Both the position numbers and the translations under genes were made by a program. This document shows, piece by piece, positions 18,090-25,472 of a stretch of DNA of 45,438 bases. The notes beneath the pieces were generated by a model. That model ran no database searches, had not been told where the DNA came from, and was given only the letters and a program-made list of their open reading frames with translations. The stretch covers positions 1-45,438 of the forward strand of contig PSRJ01000153.1 of assembly GCA_003175985.1 (NCBI GenBank), in the 5' to 3' direction. The stretch comes from Terriglobia bacterium. Lineage in GTDB: Bacteria > Acidobacteriota > Terriglobia > Bryobacterales > Bryobacteraceae. The number at the start of each line of letters is the position of its first letter. Positions within the stretch are counted from its first letter, which is position 1.

Positions 18090-18713
18090 TTACAACCCGT
18101 TCTCTTTTTCGATCCGCCGCAGTTCGGAGGTCAGGCGCATCAATGTGGCGGTAAAGCTGATCCGATCTTTGCCTTGGCGCTCCTTGGCGGAAATCTCTTC
18201 GAATTCGGCGATCAAAGCGCTACACCGCTGGTCGAGTTCTTTCAGACGCTCGTGCATCGCCGGTGGCGGCGCTGGCTTCTTGGCGGGCAGGCTGCGCCGC
18301 AGTTCCGCCACCGCCGCCGCCACCTTCGTGGAATTCTCCCCGTTCAACTCGATGGCTTCGCCGTTGGCGTGCAGCACGCCGTCTTTGATGGAAGGGGCGA
18401 TGGCACGATAGGTCTCGGGCGAAATGCGGGTCAACTGCGCCAGTTCGAAGTAGCCGGGCCCGAATTCATCCAGCAGCCGAATGATCTGATCGGCCTGTGC
18501 GCCGCTGATTTTCAGATAGCGGGAGCAAAATTCGCGCCAGTGCGGCGTGAGCAGTTTATAAGCGCGTTCCTCCCGCAATTGCCGCAGCATCGCCGCCTGC
18601 GCCGCCGAGCATCGCCCGGCAATGAGACCAAAGGCTTCGTTTTTTCCCAGAACCTTACCCAGTTCGAGCGTTGCGGCCGCCTCGGCCGGCAACTCGGAAT
18701 TCGACTTGTCCAT
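18090..18713 (-). CDS. Protein of unknown function with a charged helical C-terminus
   Basis: This 207-aa protein starts at ATG 18711-18713 behind GGAGAGG. It is rich in Ala, Glu, Leu and Arg, with no signal peptide. The N-terminal half is mainly helical (LGKVLGKNEAFGLIAGRCSA, LTPHWREFCSRYLKISGAQA). Residues 155-207 form a likely coiled coil (MHERLKELDQRCSALIAEFE and following). The helix pairs around AQLTRISPETYRAIAP suggest a helix-turn-helix, but no family is recognised. Upstream lies a 350-base non-coding stretch with paired direct repeats and two perfect hairpins, which may hold its regulatory sites. Confidence 0.8.
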   Translation of the reverse strand: MDKSNSELPAEAAATLELGKVLGKNEAFGLIAGRCSAAQAAMLRQLREERAYKLLTPHWREFCSRYLKISGAQADQIIRLLDEFGPGYFELAQLTRISPETYRAIAPSIKDGVLHANGEAIELNGENSTKVAAAVAELRRSLPAKKPAPPPAMHERLKELDQRCSALIAEFEEISAKERQGKDRISFTATLMRLTSELRRIEKENGL

Positions 18714-18898
18714 AACCTCTCCAACTGTTCCGTAACCAGACTCCAGTCACGGCAACTCTAAATGGCTCAAAATAGAGGGGCGTATTTGAGATTTGACCAG
18801 ACTCCAGCCACAGCCTCTTTTTCAGGATGGCAGACCGGTCCCGAAAATCAGGTCGCCGGACGGCCCGCAGAGACGCTTAAATCATGAAACTTCGAGGC

Positions 18899-18918
18899 GT
18901 TGAGAATTTTTTCTCAAC
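18899..18918. repeat. Perfect 8-base inverted repeat with TTTT centre
   Basis: GTTGAGAA and TTCTCAAC form perfect arms around a four-T loop. The symmetry fits a dimer-binding operator or a small RNA hairpin. It lies 30 bases from a second perfect inverted repeat. Confidence 0.7.
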
Positions 18919-18947
18919 CGTTAACTGAAGAACCTCTAAAGCCGTAC

Positions 18948-18968
18948 GATGTCTCTGTAGGAGACATC
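18948..18968. repeat. Perfect 8-base inverted repeat with 5-base centre
   Basis: GATGTCTC and GAGACATC form perfect arms around TGTAG. The right arm continues as GACATCAC, which recurs 18 bases further on. It lies about 100 bases beyond the vapC stop codon, in the leader of the 207-aa unknown gene. Confidence 0.7.
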
Positions 18969-19063
18969 ACTCTACGGTTCAGGACATCACGGGCGCCCCG
19001 GCGAGAGCGTTTCGAGTTTGGTTCGCCGATCACGCGGCGGAATTCGGAATCTGAGCCGTGATC

Positions 19064-19459
19064 TTACCATTCAGAGATACTCAAGTCATCGATTTCCTGA
19101 AAATGCCGGTCCCGGGTTATGAGAACCAACCCATGACACACCGCGGTCGCGGCAATCCAGATATCGTTCTCCGGAATTGGCCTTCCCTTTTCTCGAAGAC
19201 TTTGCTTGAGACGCCCGTACGCCCGGGCCACATCAACATCACAAGTAAGAATCGATCGACCCGCTGCGAACCGTTCCACCTTATCCGTGTTCTCGCCAGG
19301 GCGTCCGGACTTAGCTGCTCCATAAAACAACTCGCCCAAAACTGTGGCCGAAACGAATACTTCTGATGCCTGATCCAGGTTGGATAAGATAGCTTCCTCA
19401 CCCTCCAACAATGCAATCACGATGTTGGTGTCCAGCAGGTACCTACCACTCGGCAGCAT
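19064..19459 (-). CDS. vapC: VapC-type PIN-domain ribonuclease toxin
   Basis: This 131-aa PIN-domain protein starts at ATG 19457-19459 (MLPSGRYLLDTNIVIALLEG). The acidic metal-binding residues of the family are visible: Asp in LLDTN, Glu in VLGELFYG, Asp in PENDIWIAATA and Asp in ITRDRHF. VapC toxins cut RNA, often initiator tRNA or rRNA, when freed from their antitoxin. The gene overlaps the 3' end of the antitoxin by 17 bases, so the two are translationally coupled. Length and all key residues are intact, so it should be active. Confidence 0.92.
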   Translation of the reverse strand: MLPSGRYLLDTNIVIALLEGEEAILSNLDQASEVFVSATVLGELFYGAAKSGRPGENTDKVERFAAGRSILTCDVDVARAYGRLKQSLREKGRPIPENDIWIAATAVCHGLVLITRDRHFQEIDDLSISEW

Positions 19460-19664
19460 CCACTTGCTCGCACGCCTCTTCAATGGCTTGGATCATCTCG
19501 TGGGCCGATTTGCGATCGAGCGATCCCGAGAACTCTCGTAAAATTGCCCCGTTTTCACCCTTCGGAACTCCGGATACTAAAGATGAGACGAACCGGAGCA
19601 CCTGTTCCTGCATTTCGGGAGAGAGTTTGCCGACTTCCGCAGCGATACGATCGCGTATGTCCAT
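19443..19664 (-). CDS. vapB: VapB-type antitoxin
   Basis: This 73-aa acidic protein starts MDIRDRIAAEVGKLSPEMQE and ends EEACEQVDAAEW. It sits directly upstream of vapC with a 17-base overlap. The helical N-terminal segment (SPEMQEQVLRFVSSL) resembles small VapB/DUF2281-like antitoxins. The acidic C-terminus fits the toxin-neutralising part. Two ATGs lie in tandem at 19667 and 19664; the second is preferred because GAGG is better spaced from it. Antitoxin identity rests mainly on its position. Confidence 0.82.
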   Translation of the reverse strand: MDIRDRIAAEVGKLSPEMQEQVLRFVSSLVSGVPKGENGAILREFSGSLDRKSAHEMIQAIEEACEQVDAAEW

Positions 19665-19746
19665 CATGACCTCTGCTTTTAGGATATGTCCCAGAGCGGG
19701 GAAACAGCGCCCAAGGAACGGTATATTGAGCGTGTTTTGATTCCTG

Positions 19747-20478
19747 CTATCTACTACACCCTTTTTTGGTCTCCTCGAATCCCTCGAACAATCGCCCGGC
19801 ATGGTCTCCAGCCAATGTTTCCAGGCGGTGCGGCTGGCCTTGCTCGACCGAATAGCGCGCGACGGTGCCTTTAGAACGCAAAAACTCTGCTTCCTTCTTC
19901 ATCTCGGAGTGCCACATGTAGGGATCGTGCTCGCCCACATACATAAATACGCACATTTTCGAAATGGCCTGAAGCCGGGCGGTGCTGGGCTGCCACATGT
20001 AGCCTGGAAAAGCGGTAACGGACAAGAAATATTGGGGATTCAAAGCCGCGACGTGGAACGCGGCAATTCCGCCGTTAGACGGCCCGGCGATGTGGAACTT
20101 GTTGTCCTGGATTTTGTAGTCTGCCAGGATCATCTTCAGAAACTCAGGAAAGATGCGCGCGCCTTCTTCGAAGAACAAGTCGTCATCCGGCGCGGCGGGA
20201 GCAACCACGATGTAGCCTCGCTTCTCGGCTTCCGCGCGGAGGTTGCGGTTGAGAACGCTATCTACGGTGTTCATGGTTTGCGGACCGCCGCCGAGAGCCA
20301 AAATGGCCGGGTAACTTTTCGCGGCATCGTATCCGTTGGGCAGCACAACCTTATATCGCACAGTGGTAGCGCCCACCTTCTTGGTCTTCTCAAGCAACTC
20401 CGCCCGAACCACGCAGGGCGCGAGCACCGCCACCGCAACGGCTGCGAAGAGCAGCGGCATCCACTTGGTGTTTTGCAT
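19747..20478 (-). CDS. Secreted alpha/beta-hydrolase (esterase-like)
   Basis: This 243-aa protein starts MQNTKWMPLLFAAVAVAVLA, a signal peptide ending near residue 26. The mature protein is an alpha/beta-hydrolase with a nucleophile elbow GPSNGG (Ser134), a likely Asp185 in GEHDPYM and His217 in GQPHRLE. LALGGG (61-65) forms the oxyanion loop. This resembles PHB-depolymerase/feruloyl-esterase-like secreted esterases; the substrate is unknown. It lies 79 bases upstream of vapB and 31 bases downstream of the secreted unknown gene, on the same strand. Confidence 0.85.
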   Translation of the reverse strand: MQNTKWMPLLFAAVAVAVLAPCVVRAELLEKTKKVGATTVRYKVVLPNGYDAAKSYPAILALGGGPQTMNTVDSVLNRNLRAEAEKRGYIVVAPAAPDDDLFFEEGARIFPEFLKMILADYKIQDNKFHIAGPSNGGIAAFHVAALNPQYFLSVTAFPGYMWQPSTARLQAISKMCVFMYVGEHDPYMWHSEMKKEAEFLRSKGTVARYSVEQGQPHRLETLAGDHAGRLFEGFEETKKGCSR

Positions 20479-20509
20479 GTTGCAAACAGTTTACACCGGC
20501 AGGCCGCCG

Positions 20510-21970
20510 CTAGTCGCCCCGCGTAGTGATTTGTCCCGGCCGACAGGAATACGGCGGCTCCACCGGCACGTACGAACAAGAGTTCGGCTGCACGAACGGC
20601 GCGGCCACCGGCGGAATCTGCGTGGCCGTCTGGTAGTCGAGTGCAAACCCGTATTCGCCCATATAGCCGCCCGCCGAATTGTATTCCGAGCTCCGGTAGG
20701 GGACATTCCTGGCCGAGCATTGGAACGAGGACGAGGCGAGAATGCTCCGCAACTGGATCCGATCGATGGTGAGGAGCCCCGCCGATTTAGAGAGGTCCAG
20801 CCAGGTGTAGCCGTTTTGCGTCGTGACCTGTGCCGGCTTGGCCGCGCCCACACCGACGATCAGCGTCACATATCCGTTTGCGTCGCGAGTTAATTGCGTG
20901 TCGCTGATGGTATCCACCACCGACTCGCCCTGCTGGAACGAGAGGCTCCAATAGCGCAGTTCCTCCACCCCGCTTAAGGAGCAGGTTCCATTGCACGGTA
21001 TTTTGGGCATCACGGGAAGACGGAAACGAAATCGCAGGAATTGTTTGTTGTCGATCAGGCTTTGAATCAGGCCGGCCGGAACGTTGGCAAGCGAGTAGGC
21101 CGTGTCAAAGCTCGGATTGGACAAATACTCGGTGGTGCGCTTCCAGGTGAGCGTGCTGTTGGGATCCGGCCCGTAGCAGTTCCACGGCAGATAATTCTGC
21201 TCGTAATCGTAGTGGGTGTTCATCTGCTTCCGGTCGAGCCACGAAGCATAATACAGCGCCGCGTTGTAAGTCAGGAGCGATTGAAACGCCACATCGGGAG
21301 TTACCGCGCAACCGGTAGTCAGGTCCCGCACAAGGATGTAAGGCCTCACGTAGCCCTGACCGGACTGATCCAGGTACCGGCGCACTTCTAACTCTCCATA
21401 GACCGTGGGATTGTCATTGTGGACGGGATAGTCGGGCGGGATGTTGGGATCGCCATTCCAGTTCATGCCGGCGTGCCGCGGATAGGCATGCAGCGTATTC
21501 GCATAGACATTGAACCCATCCAGTTGACAGCCAGGAGTGACTTGTGGCGGTTGCGAGCCTCCAAAGCTCACCGCAGCCGCGTAGAGTTGTCCCGACTTAT
21601 AAGAAACACCGGGCGCATAAGGATTGACGTAGGCGGCCGTTAGCGGAACGATCTGGGCGTCGTAGAGCCGCTCCTGGAACGCCGCGTGATCGTCATACAC
21701 ATGGATGGACATAAAGCGCGTGTTCGGGAATGAGCCGTAGACGATCAGCTCATACCGTGGATCGATGCGATAGAACATTCCATCGTATTTGGCGTTGCGG
21801 TCGCCGCCGGCCCCCGACGCGCCGGCCCACATGTTGATGGCGTAGCACGAATTCGCAAAATTGCTGAAGAAGTTACCTTTTGGGTCGATCGGGGGACAGG
21901 TCTGTGACCGCGCCGAGAGACACCCGAGTGTGAGAACTACTGCCATACATGCAAGTCTGCGGATTGTCAT
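20510..21970 (-). CDS. Secreted protein of unknown function
   Basis: This 486-aa protein starts at ATG 21968-21970 with a signal peptide (MTIRRLACMAVVLTLGCLSA, then RSQ). The frame stays open upstream to 22393, but that part is antisense-like noise over the DUF763 gene. The mature part is rich in Tyr, Asn and Pro, with many paired cysteines. Segments such as YELIVYGSFPNTRFMSIHVY, GVEELRYWSLSF and YVTLIVGVG loosely recall DUF1254/DUF1214-type exported proteins, but I do not claim membership. The same-strand esterase lies 31 bases downstream. Confidence 0.8.
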   Translation of the reverse strand: MTIRRLACMAVVLTLGCLSARSQTCPPIDPKGNFFSNFANSCYAINMWAGASGAGGDRNAKYDGMFYRIDPRYELIVYGSFPNTRFMSIHVYDDHAAFQERLYDAQIVPLTAAYVNPYAPGVSYKSGQLYAAAVSFGGSQPPQVTPGCQLDGFNVYANTLHAYPRHAGMNWNGDPNIPPDYPVHNDNPTVYGELEVRRYLDQSGQGYVRPYILVRDLTTGCAVTPDVAFQSLLTYNAALYYASWLDRKQMNTHYDYEQNYLPWNCYGPDPNSTLTWKRTTEYLSNPSFDTAYSLANVPAGLIQSLIDNKQFLRFRFRLPVMPKIPCNGTCSLSGVEELRYWSLSFQQGESVVDTISDTQLTRDANGYVTLIVGVGAAKPAQVTTQNGYTWLDLSKSAGLLTIDRIQLRSILASSSFQCSARNVPYRSSEYNSAGGYMGEYGFALDYQTATQIPPVAAPFVQPNSCSYVPVEPPYSCRPGQITTRGD

Positions 21971-22085
21971 GTTTTGGAATAGTAAGGGGCGCTCCCACGC
22001 CGCGCAAGGATCAGAGCGGAGTTGTGTACGGAAGATAGTTCGGAAGTACGTCTGGTACGAGCGGTACTCGCGGCGGCAATCCCGA

Positions 22086-23303
22086 TCAAAAGAGCCACAT
22101 CTGGCGGGAATCGGTAACGGAGGAGCGCTTGGACCGTTTGCCATCGAAAGCGGTTCGGCCGCCGAGTTGGGCCGAAATGGCGTGTTCGTGTTCCAGCACG
22201 GCATCAAAATCGGCTTCCGGGCGGCAACGCTGCTCGATGATGCGCGTGAACTCGTCGAGCCGGGCGAAACCCTCGAGCTTGTCCGTGTCTCCCAGCCGCG
22301 CGCGATCGAGGGCATCGCGCAGCAGCGAAATGGATTGGTCGTACGTCTTGAGTGGAACGGGAAACGGATGGCCGTCCTTGCCTCCGTGCGCAAAAGAAAA
22401 ACGCGCCGGGTCGGAAAAGCGCGCCGGCGATCCGTGAACCACTTCGGCGATCAGAGCCAGAGATTCGAGCGTGCGCGGGCCCAGGTTTTCCAACAGCAGG
22501 AGCGAGGCAAAATCGCGGAATTCGCGTTCGTACGCGACTGCCAGCACGGCCCCGAGACGCTTCTGATCCACATCTTCTACCCGGACCTCGTGGCGCCGCG
22601 GTACAACCAGGCGGCGAAATTCGGCGAGGGTATGCTCCGGCGAGTCATGGACTATCGAGAGCATCGCATCCTGCGCGGGCCGTGCGCGCCGGTCCACCAG
22701 GTTGAGAATGTCGCCCTGGTTCTCTCCCACAATCGCCGTGTGCGGTTCGACGACGAAATCCCGGACCGACGTCGAGTGCCAGTGGTAACGCCGCGCCAGC
22801 CCGGTCCCCTCATTCATGCCCTGTTGCACAACGGCCCACTCACCGCCGCTGGTGACAATGAACGAGTGAAGATAGATCTGGAATCCGTCGGCTATGGCAT
22901 TGTTGTCCACGCGTGCCGTGAGGCGGCTGGTGCGAACCAGTTCGTCTCCATTCAAGCCGTGTTGCTCCGCCACGGCGCGCAACTCGTCCGGTGTGCGCCG
23001 GGAATGCCTGCCGCGGCCGCCGCACACAAAAATGCCGAGCTCGCCGGCGCGCGGATTCAGTCCTCTCTTTAGAGCGCCTAGTACGGAAGTAGTGATACCG
23101 GAAGAGTGCCAGTCCATGCCCATCACGCAGCCGAGCGCTTGAAACCAGAACGGGTCACTGAGGCGCGAGAGCCATTCGGAGGCGCCATAGTGATAGAGGA
23201 TCGCTTCCGTAATCGCCGTGCCCAGCTTGGACATACGGGCGGCAAGCCACTCGGGGACACGGCCTCCGTGAAGCGGCAAATCGGCAATTCCGGAACGCTG
23301 CAT
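22086..23303 (-). CDS. DUF763 domain protein
   Basis: This 405-aa protein begins MQRSGIADLPLHGGRVPEWL, the signature N-terminus of DUF763. Conserved interior stretches such as FQALGCVMGMDWHSSGITTS, GLARRYHWHS, PHTAIVG and LLLLENLGPRTLESLALIAE match the family's full-length layout. The last stretch resembles a helix-hairpin-helix, which suggests contact with nucleic acid. No biochemical role is known to me for the family, which also occurs in archaea and thermophiles. It is divergent from the 122-aa gene across a 168-base region with two inverted repeats. Confidence 0.9.
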   Translation of the reverse strand: MQRSGIADLPLHGGRVPEWLAARMSKLGTAITEAILYHYGASEWLSRLSDPFWFQALGCVMGMDWHSSGITTSVLGALKRGLNPRAGELGIFVCGGRGRHSRRTPDELRAVAEQHGLNGDELVRTSRLTARVDNNAIADGFQIYLHSFIVTSGGEWAVVQQGMNEGTGLARRYHWHSTSVRDFVVEPHTAIVGENQGDILNLVDRRARPAQDAMLSIVHDSPEHTLAEFRRLVVPRRHEVRVEDVDQKRLGAVLAVAYEREFRDFASLLLLENLGPRTLESLALIAEVVHGSPARFSDPARFSFAHGGKDGHPFPVPLKTYDQSISLLRDALDRARLGDTDKLEGFARLDEFTRIIEQRCRPEADFDAVLEHEHAISAQLGGRTAFDGKRSKRSSVTDSRQMWLF

Positions 23304-23374
23304 ACGGCGTCAGGGCCTTTTCCAGGTTAACAATTCAGCGCCAGGAGCACTGCCGTTGGGTATGGTGCTTTTTG

Positions 23375-23388
23375 CTAACTAAAGTTAG
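23375..23388. repeat. 14-base palindrome in a divergent intergenic region
   Basis: CTAACT and AGTTAG form perfect 6-base arms around AA. The site is 72 bases upstream of the DUF763 start and 84 bases before the 122-aa gene. It is a candidate operator for a dimeric regulator serving one or both genes. Confidence 0.5.
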
Positions 23389-23428
23389 TTCGGTCCGTCC
23401 GGTTCTGCTCGTCCGGGGTTTGGCATCG

Positions 23429-23461
23429 CTCGCAAGTCCTGGTACAAAAGGCACTTGCGAG
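23429..23461 (+). repeat. 9-base inverted repeat just before a start codon
   Basis: CTCGCAAGT at 23429-23437 and ACTTGCGAG at 23453-23461 are perfect complements around a 15-base loop. The right arm ends 10 bases before ATG 23472 and covers the only purine-rich stretch that could serve as ribosome-binding site. In RNA it would form a stem that can mask the start; it could also be a DNA operator. Confidence 0.6.
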
Positions 23462-23471
23462 AAATTTCGAA

Positions 23472-23840
23472 ATGCCGGAATATCGTTTCCACGGAGCAAG
23501 AATGACGATTACATACGCGAACGGAACAAAGAGGGAAGCGGTCCTGGTGAAGCGGCACGAGAATACGATTCGCGCCGCGGTCAAGGGTGAAGACGATTTC
23601 GTGGAGTTCAAAGACTTCAACGGAACATGGGTTTCGGAAGACTGCGAACCGGTCCAAATTGAATTCGAATGGCAGCGCCACGAGCGCCGGGCAGAAGTCA
23701 CCGAAGCCGACTGCGTTTGCTCCCAGGAATTAGCGGCGCGGTTGATTCAGATGCTACTGAGCGGGGAAGAGCCGGAGTCCCAACCGGAGCTTCCCCTCGA
23801 TTTGCTGCTGGAAGCCGCGGCCAAACGCATGGTGGTATAG
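23472..23840 (+). CDS. Small protein of unknown function, 122 aa
   Basis: The protein starts MPEYRFHGARMTITYANGTK. A beta-rich half follows (AVLVKRHENTIRAAVKGEDD, DFNGTWVSEDCEPVQIEFEW), then an acidic, helical C-terminus with a Cys pair (DCVCSQELAARLIQM) and many Glu and Pro. It is soluble, with no signal peptide. The N-terminal half looks like a small beta-barrel that could bind nucleic acid, but no family is recognised. There is no clear Shine-Dalgarno sequence, and a perfect stem-loop ends 10 bases before ATG. MTITYANG at 23502 is an alternative start. It converges on the Uma2 gene with 9 bases between stops. Confidence 0.7.
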   Translation: MPEYRFHGARMTITYANGTKREAVLVKRHENTIRAAVKGEDDFVEFKDFNGTWVSEDCEPVQIEFEWQRHERRAEVTEADCVCSQELAARLIQMLLSGEEPESQPELPLDLLLEAAAKRMVV

Positions 23841-23849
23841 AGGCGCCGC

Positions 23850-24383
23850 TCACGCGAAGATGTCGTCAACGCGCAGCGAGCCGGCGCCGAAGGAGCCGAG
23901 CGAAAGCTCGTGGCCAGAGTGGAAAGCTGTGGTGATACCGTCGGGCCTGGAAACTTTCACCTGGCGGAGATCGGGATCGACGATCCAGAATTCCTTGCAC
24001 CCGTTTTCCAGGCAGAGCTTCTCTTTGTCGTTGATTTCAGCCACTGTGTTGGAGGGAGAAAGAACCTCGATGACCAGATCGGGTGCGCCGCGAAGATTGT
24101 CTTCGCGGTCGGTCTGCCGGATTCGGTTGGCCGATACTATCGCCACATCGGCAACGCGCAGCTCATATTCGGAGAGCGCGCGGAATGGAAATTCCACGCC
24201 CACAAACATTTCAGGAACCGCACTTTTGAGCAATCCGTGCAACTGCTCCTGGATGAGAATATGCTTCAGCTTCGGTCTAGACACAGGAACGGCCTCTCCA
24301 TGGCGCAGCTCGTAGTAGAAAGGTCCTGTTTCAGGCAGTTGGCGGAACTGTTCGACCGTCATTAATCCTGTGGTTGTGGCCAT
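23850..24383 (-). CDS. Uma2 family (DUF820) restriction-endonuclease-like protein
   Basis: This 177-aa protein starts at ATG 24383 (MATTTGLMTVEQFRQLPETG). It carries the family pattern: YELRHGEAVPVSRPKLKH, then RVADVAIVS, then APDLVIEVLSPSNTVAEIND, and EFWIVDPDLRQVKV. The Asp in PDLVIEVLSPS and the following Glu belong to the PD-(D/E)xK nuclease-like core. Members occur in many copies in cyanobacteria and soil bacteria, and their biological role is not established. It lies 29 bases after the extradiol dioxygenase on the same strand, though a functional link is doubtful. Confidence 0.9.
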   Translation of the reverse strand: MATTTGLMTVEQFRQLPETGPFYYELRHGEAVPVSRPKLKHILIQEQLHGLLKSAVPEMFVGVEFPFRALSEYELRVADVAIVSANRIRQTDREDNLRGAPDLVIEVLSPSNTVAEINDKEKLCLENGCKEFWIVDPDLRQVKVSRPDGITTAFHSGHELSLGSFGAGSLRVDDIFA

Positions 24384-24412
24384 GGTGCTCTGTCCCGATT
24401 GTAGCGCCGCTT

Positions 24413-25405
24413 TCAATCCCAGTACACAAATGCCATTGCATTTCCCGTCCCGGCTTCCGAGCGATAGCAAGGGACATAATCGACCTGGTGATAGCGCCGG
24501 CCTTCGGCATTCATGGCGGCGATTACCGGAAGCCAGTTCTTGATCTCCGCGGTGCCGACTTTGAAGACGTTTTCGGGCAGACGGCCGAGCGCCTCCTCGT
24601 CTCCCTTTGCCATGGCGGAAAGCACCTGTTGATCCAGTTCTTCGTCGATCACGAAGTGCGTCAATCCTCCCGAGGCAACAATCGCGACGCGACCGTAGCC
24701 CTGAAAGCTTTGGATCGCGCGCCGCAGCGCGCGGCCCAGCGCAAGACAGCGATGGATCTTCGGCTGATTGTGCGGGAAATGCACGTTGAGGATGACGGGC
24801 ACACTGGGCGGCGGCGCGTCCGCCAGGATCGAGTGATAGATGAAGCCGTAGGCGTGCGGAATACCTGGCCGCGAAGCCCCTTGCGGGCGGGAATCCGATT
24901 GGGCGAGGTCGAAATCTTCTTCAGCCAGAGATTTTAGGATGTGATCGGCGAGATCGGACGCACCGGGATAGGCGATGGCCTGCTCCGGGGCATTACCCGG
25001 CTCGGCGATTGCGAGGCCCGGAGCCGGCTCATGCGGGTCGCGCGCGTTGTAAATCTCTTTGCCGCGATAGACGGTGATCGAAGGAGTGAGATCCGCGTTG
25101 AAGAACTCGCGCTGGTCATTGCCGACGATCACGAGGGCATCGGGAGCGGCTTCCCGGAATTTGCGCCCGAGGACTTCCATCGCCTGGCGGCATCTCCCAA
25201 ATCGTTCGCGCCGCGTCTCCACAGCAATGTCGCTGGCAAAGCCGGGCGCCCGCAGGCGAAGCAGCGAATCGTAATCGTAAGTCTTCCCGCGATACCAGTG
25301 GTTCTTGTTTTCGCGATCGGCCTTCGCGCGCAGGTCCCACTGCTCGGGAGGCGTGGAAAGCAGCGGGCCGTGCGACGATCCCATCCCAAAAACGATTTCC
25401 GCCAT
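24413..25405 (-). CDS. Class III extradiol ring-cleavage dioxygenase (LigB family)
   Basis: This 330-aa protein belongs to the LigB-type extradiol dioxygenase superfamily, which opens catechol-like rings using Fe(II). It begins MAEIVFGMGSSHGPLLSTPP, with a likely iron-binding His12. The family's later conserved parts are PDALVIVGNDQREFF, NVHFPHN and ASGGLTHFVIDEELDQQVL. Length is normal for a full beta-subunit-type enzyme. The substrate is not predictable, and some members are not ring-cleaving. It is transcribed divergently from a Rieske oxygenase with 67 bases between the start codons, which suggests that both act on an aromatic compound and share a control region. Confidence 0.88.
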   Translation of the reverse strand: MAEIVFGMGSSHGPLLSTPPEQWDLRAKADRENKNHWYRGKTYDYDSLLRLRAPGFASDIAVETRRERFGRCRQAMEVLGRKFREAAPDALVIVGNDQREFFNADLTPSITVYRGKEIYNARDPHEPAPGLAIAEPGNAPEQAIAYPGASDLADHILKSLAEEDFDLAQSDSRPQGASRPGIPHAYGFIYHSILADAPPPSVPVILNVHFPHNQPKIHRCLALGRALRRAIQSFQGYGRVAIVASGGLTHFVIDEELDQQVLSAMAKGDEEALGRLPENVFKVGTAEIKNWLPVIAAMNAEGRRYHQVDYVPCYRSEAGTGNAMAFVYWD

Positions 25406-25472
25406 GCAGGTCTCTCCTCGGCAAGTGCCTATTCTCTCATGGCCGCCGGACGCGTTTATACTCAGAAGTCAT

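Larger units (their letters stand above)
18714..19063. other. 350-base non-coding region with repeats and palindromes
   Basis: No convincing gene is seen between the unknown 207-aa gene and vapC, both on the minus strand. It contains a 12-base direct repeat, ACCAGACTCCAG, at 18735-18746 and 18796-18807. The repeats are 61 bases apart and are followed by similar sequence. It also contains two perfect inverted repeats listed separately. It is the leader of the 207-aa gene and the 3' flank of vapC, so it could hold operators, an sRNA or termination signals. No run of T follows either hairpin as in a simple intrinsic terminator. Confidence 0.6.

Noticed and set aside
18899-18968. Intrinsic terminator for vapC
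   Set aside because: Neither palindrome is followed by a run of T on the minus strand, so they are listed as inverted repeats.
21971-22393. N-terminal extension of the 486-aa secreted protein
   Set aside because: It overlaps the DUF763 gene and precedes a proper signal peptide; the start at 21970 is far better.
21861-23072. 403-aa plus-strand frame opposite the DUF763 gene
   Set aside because: It is antisense to a recognised family and has no coherent domain.
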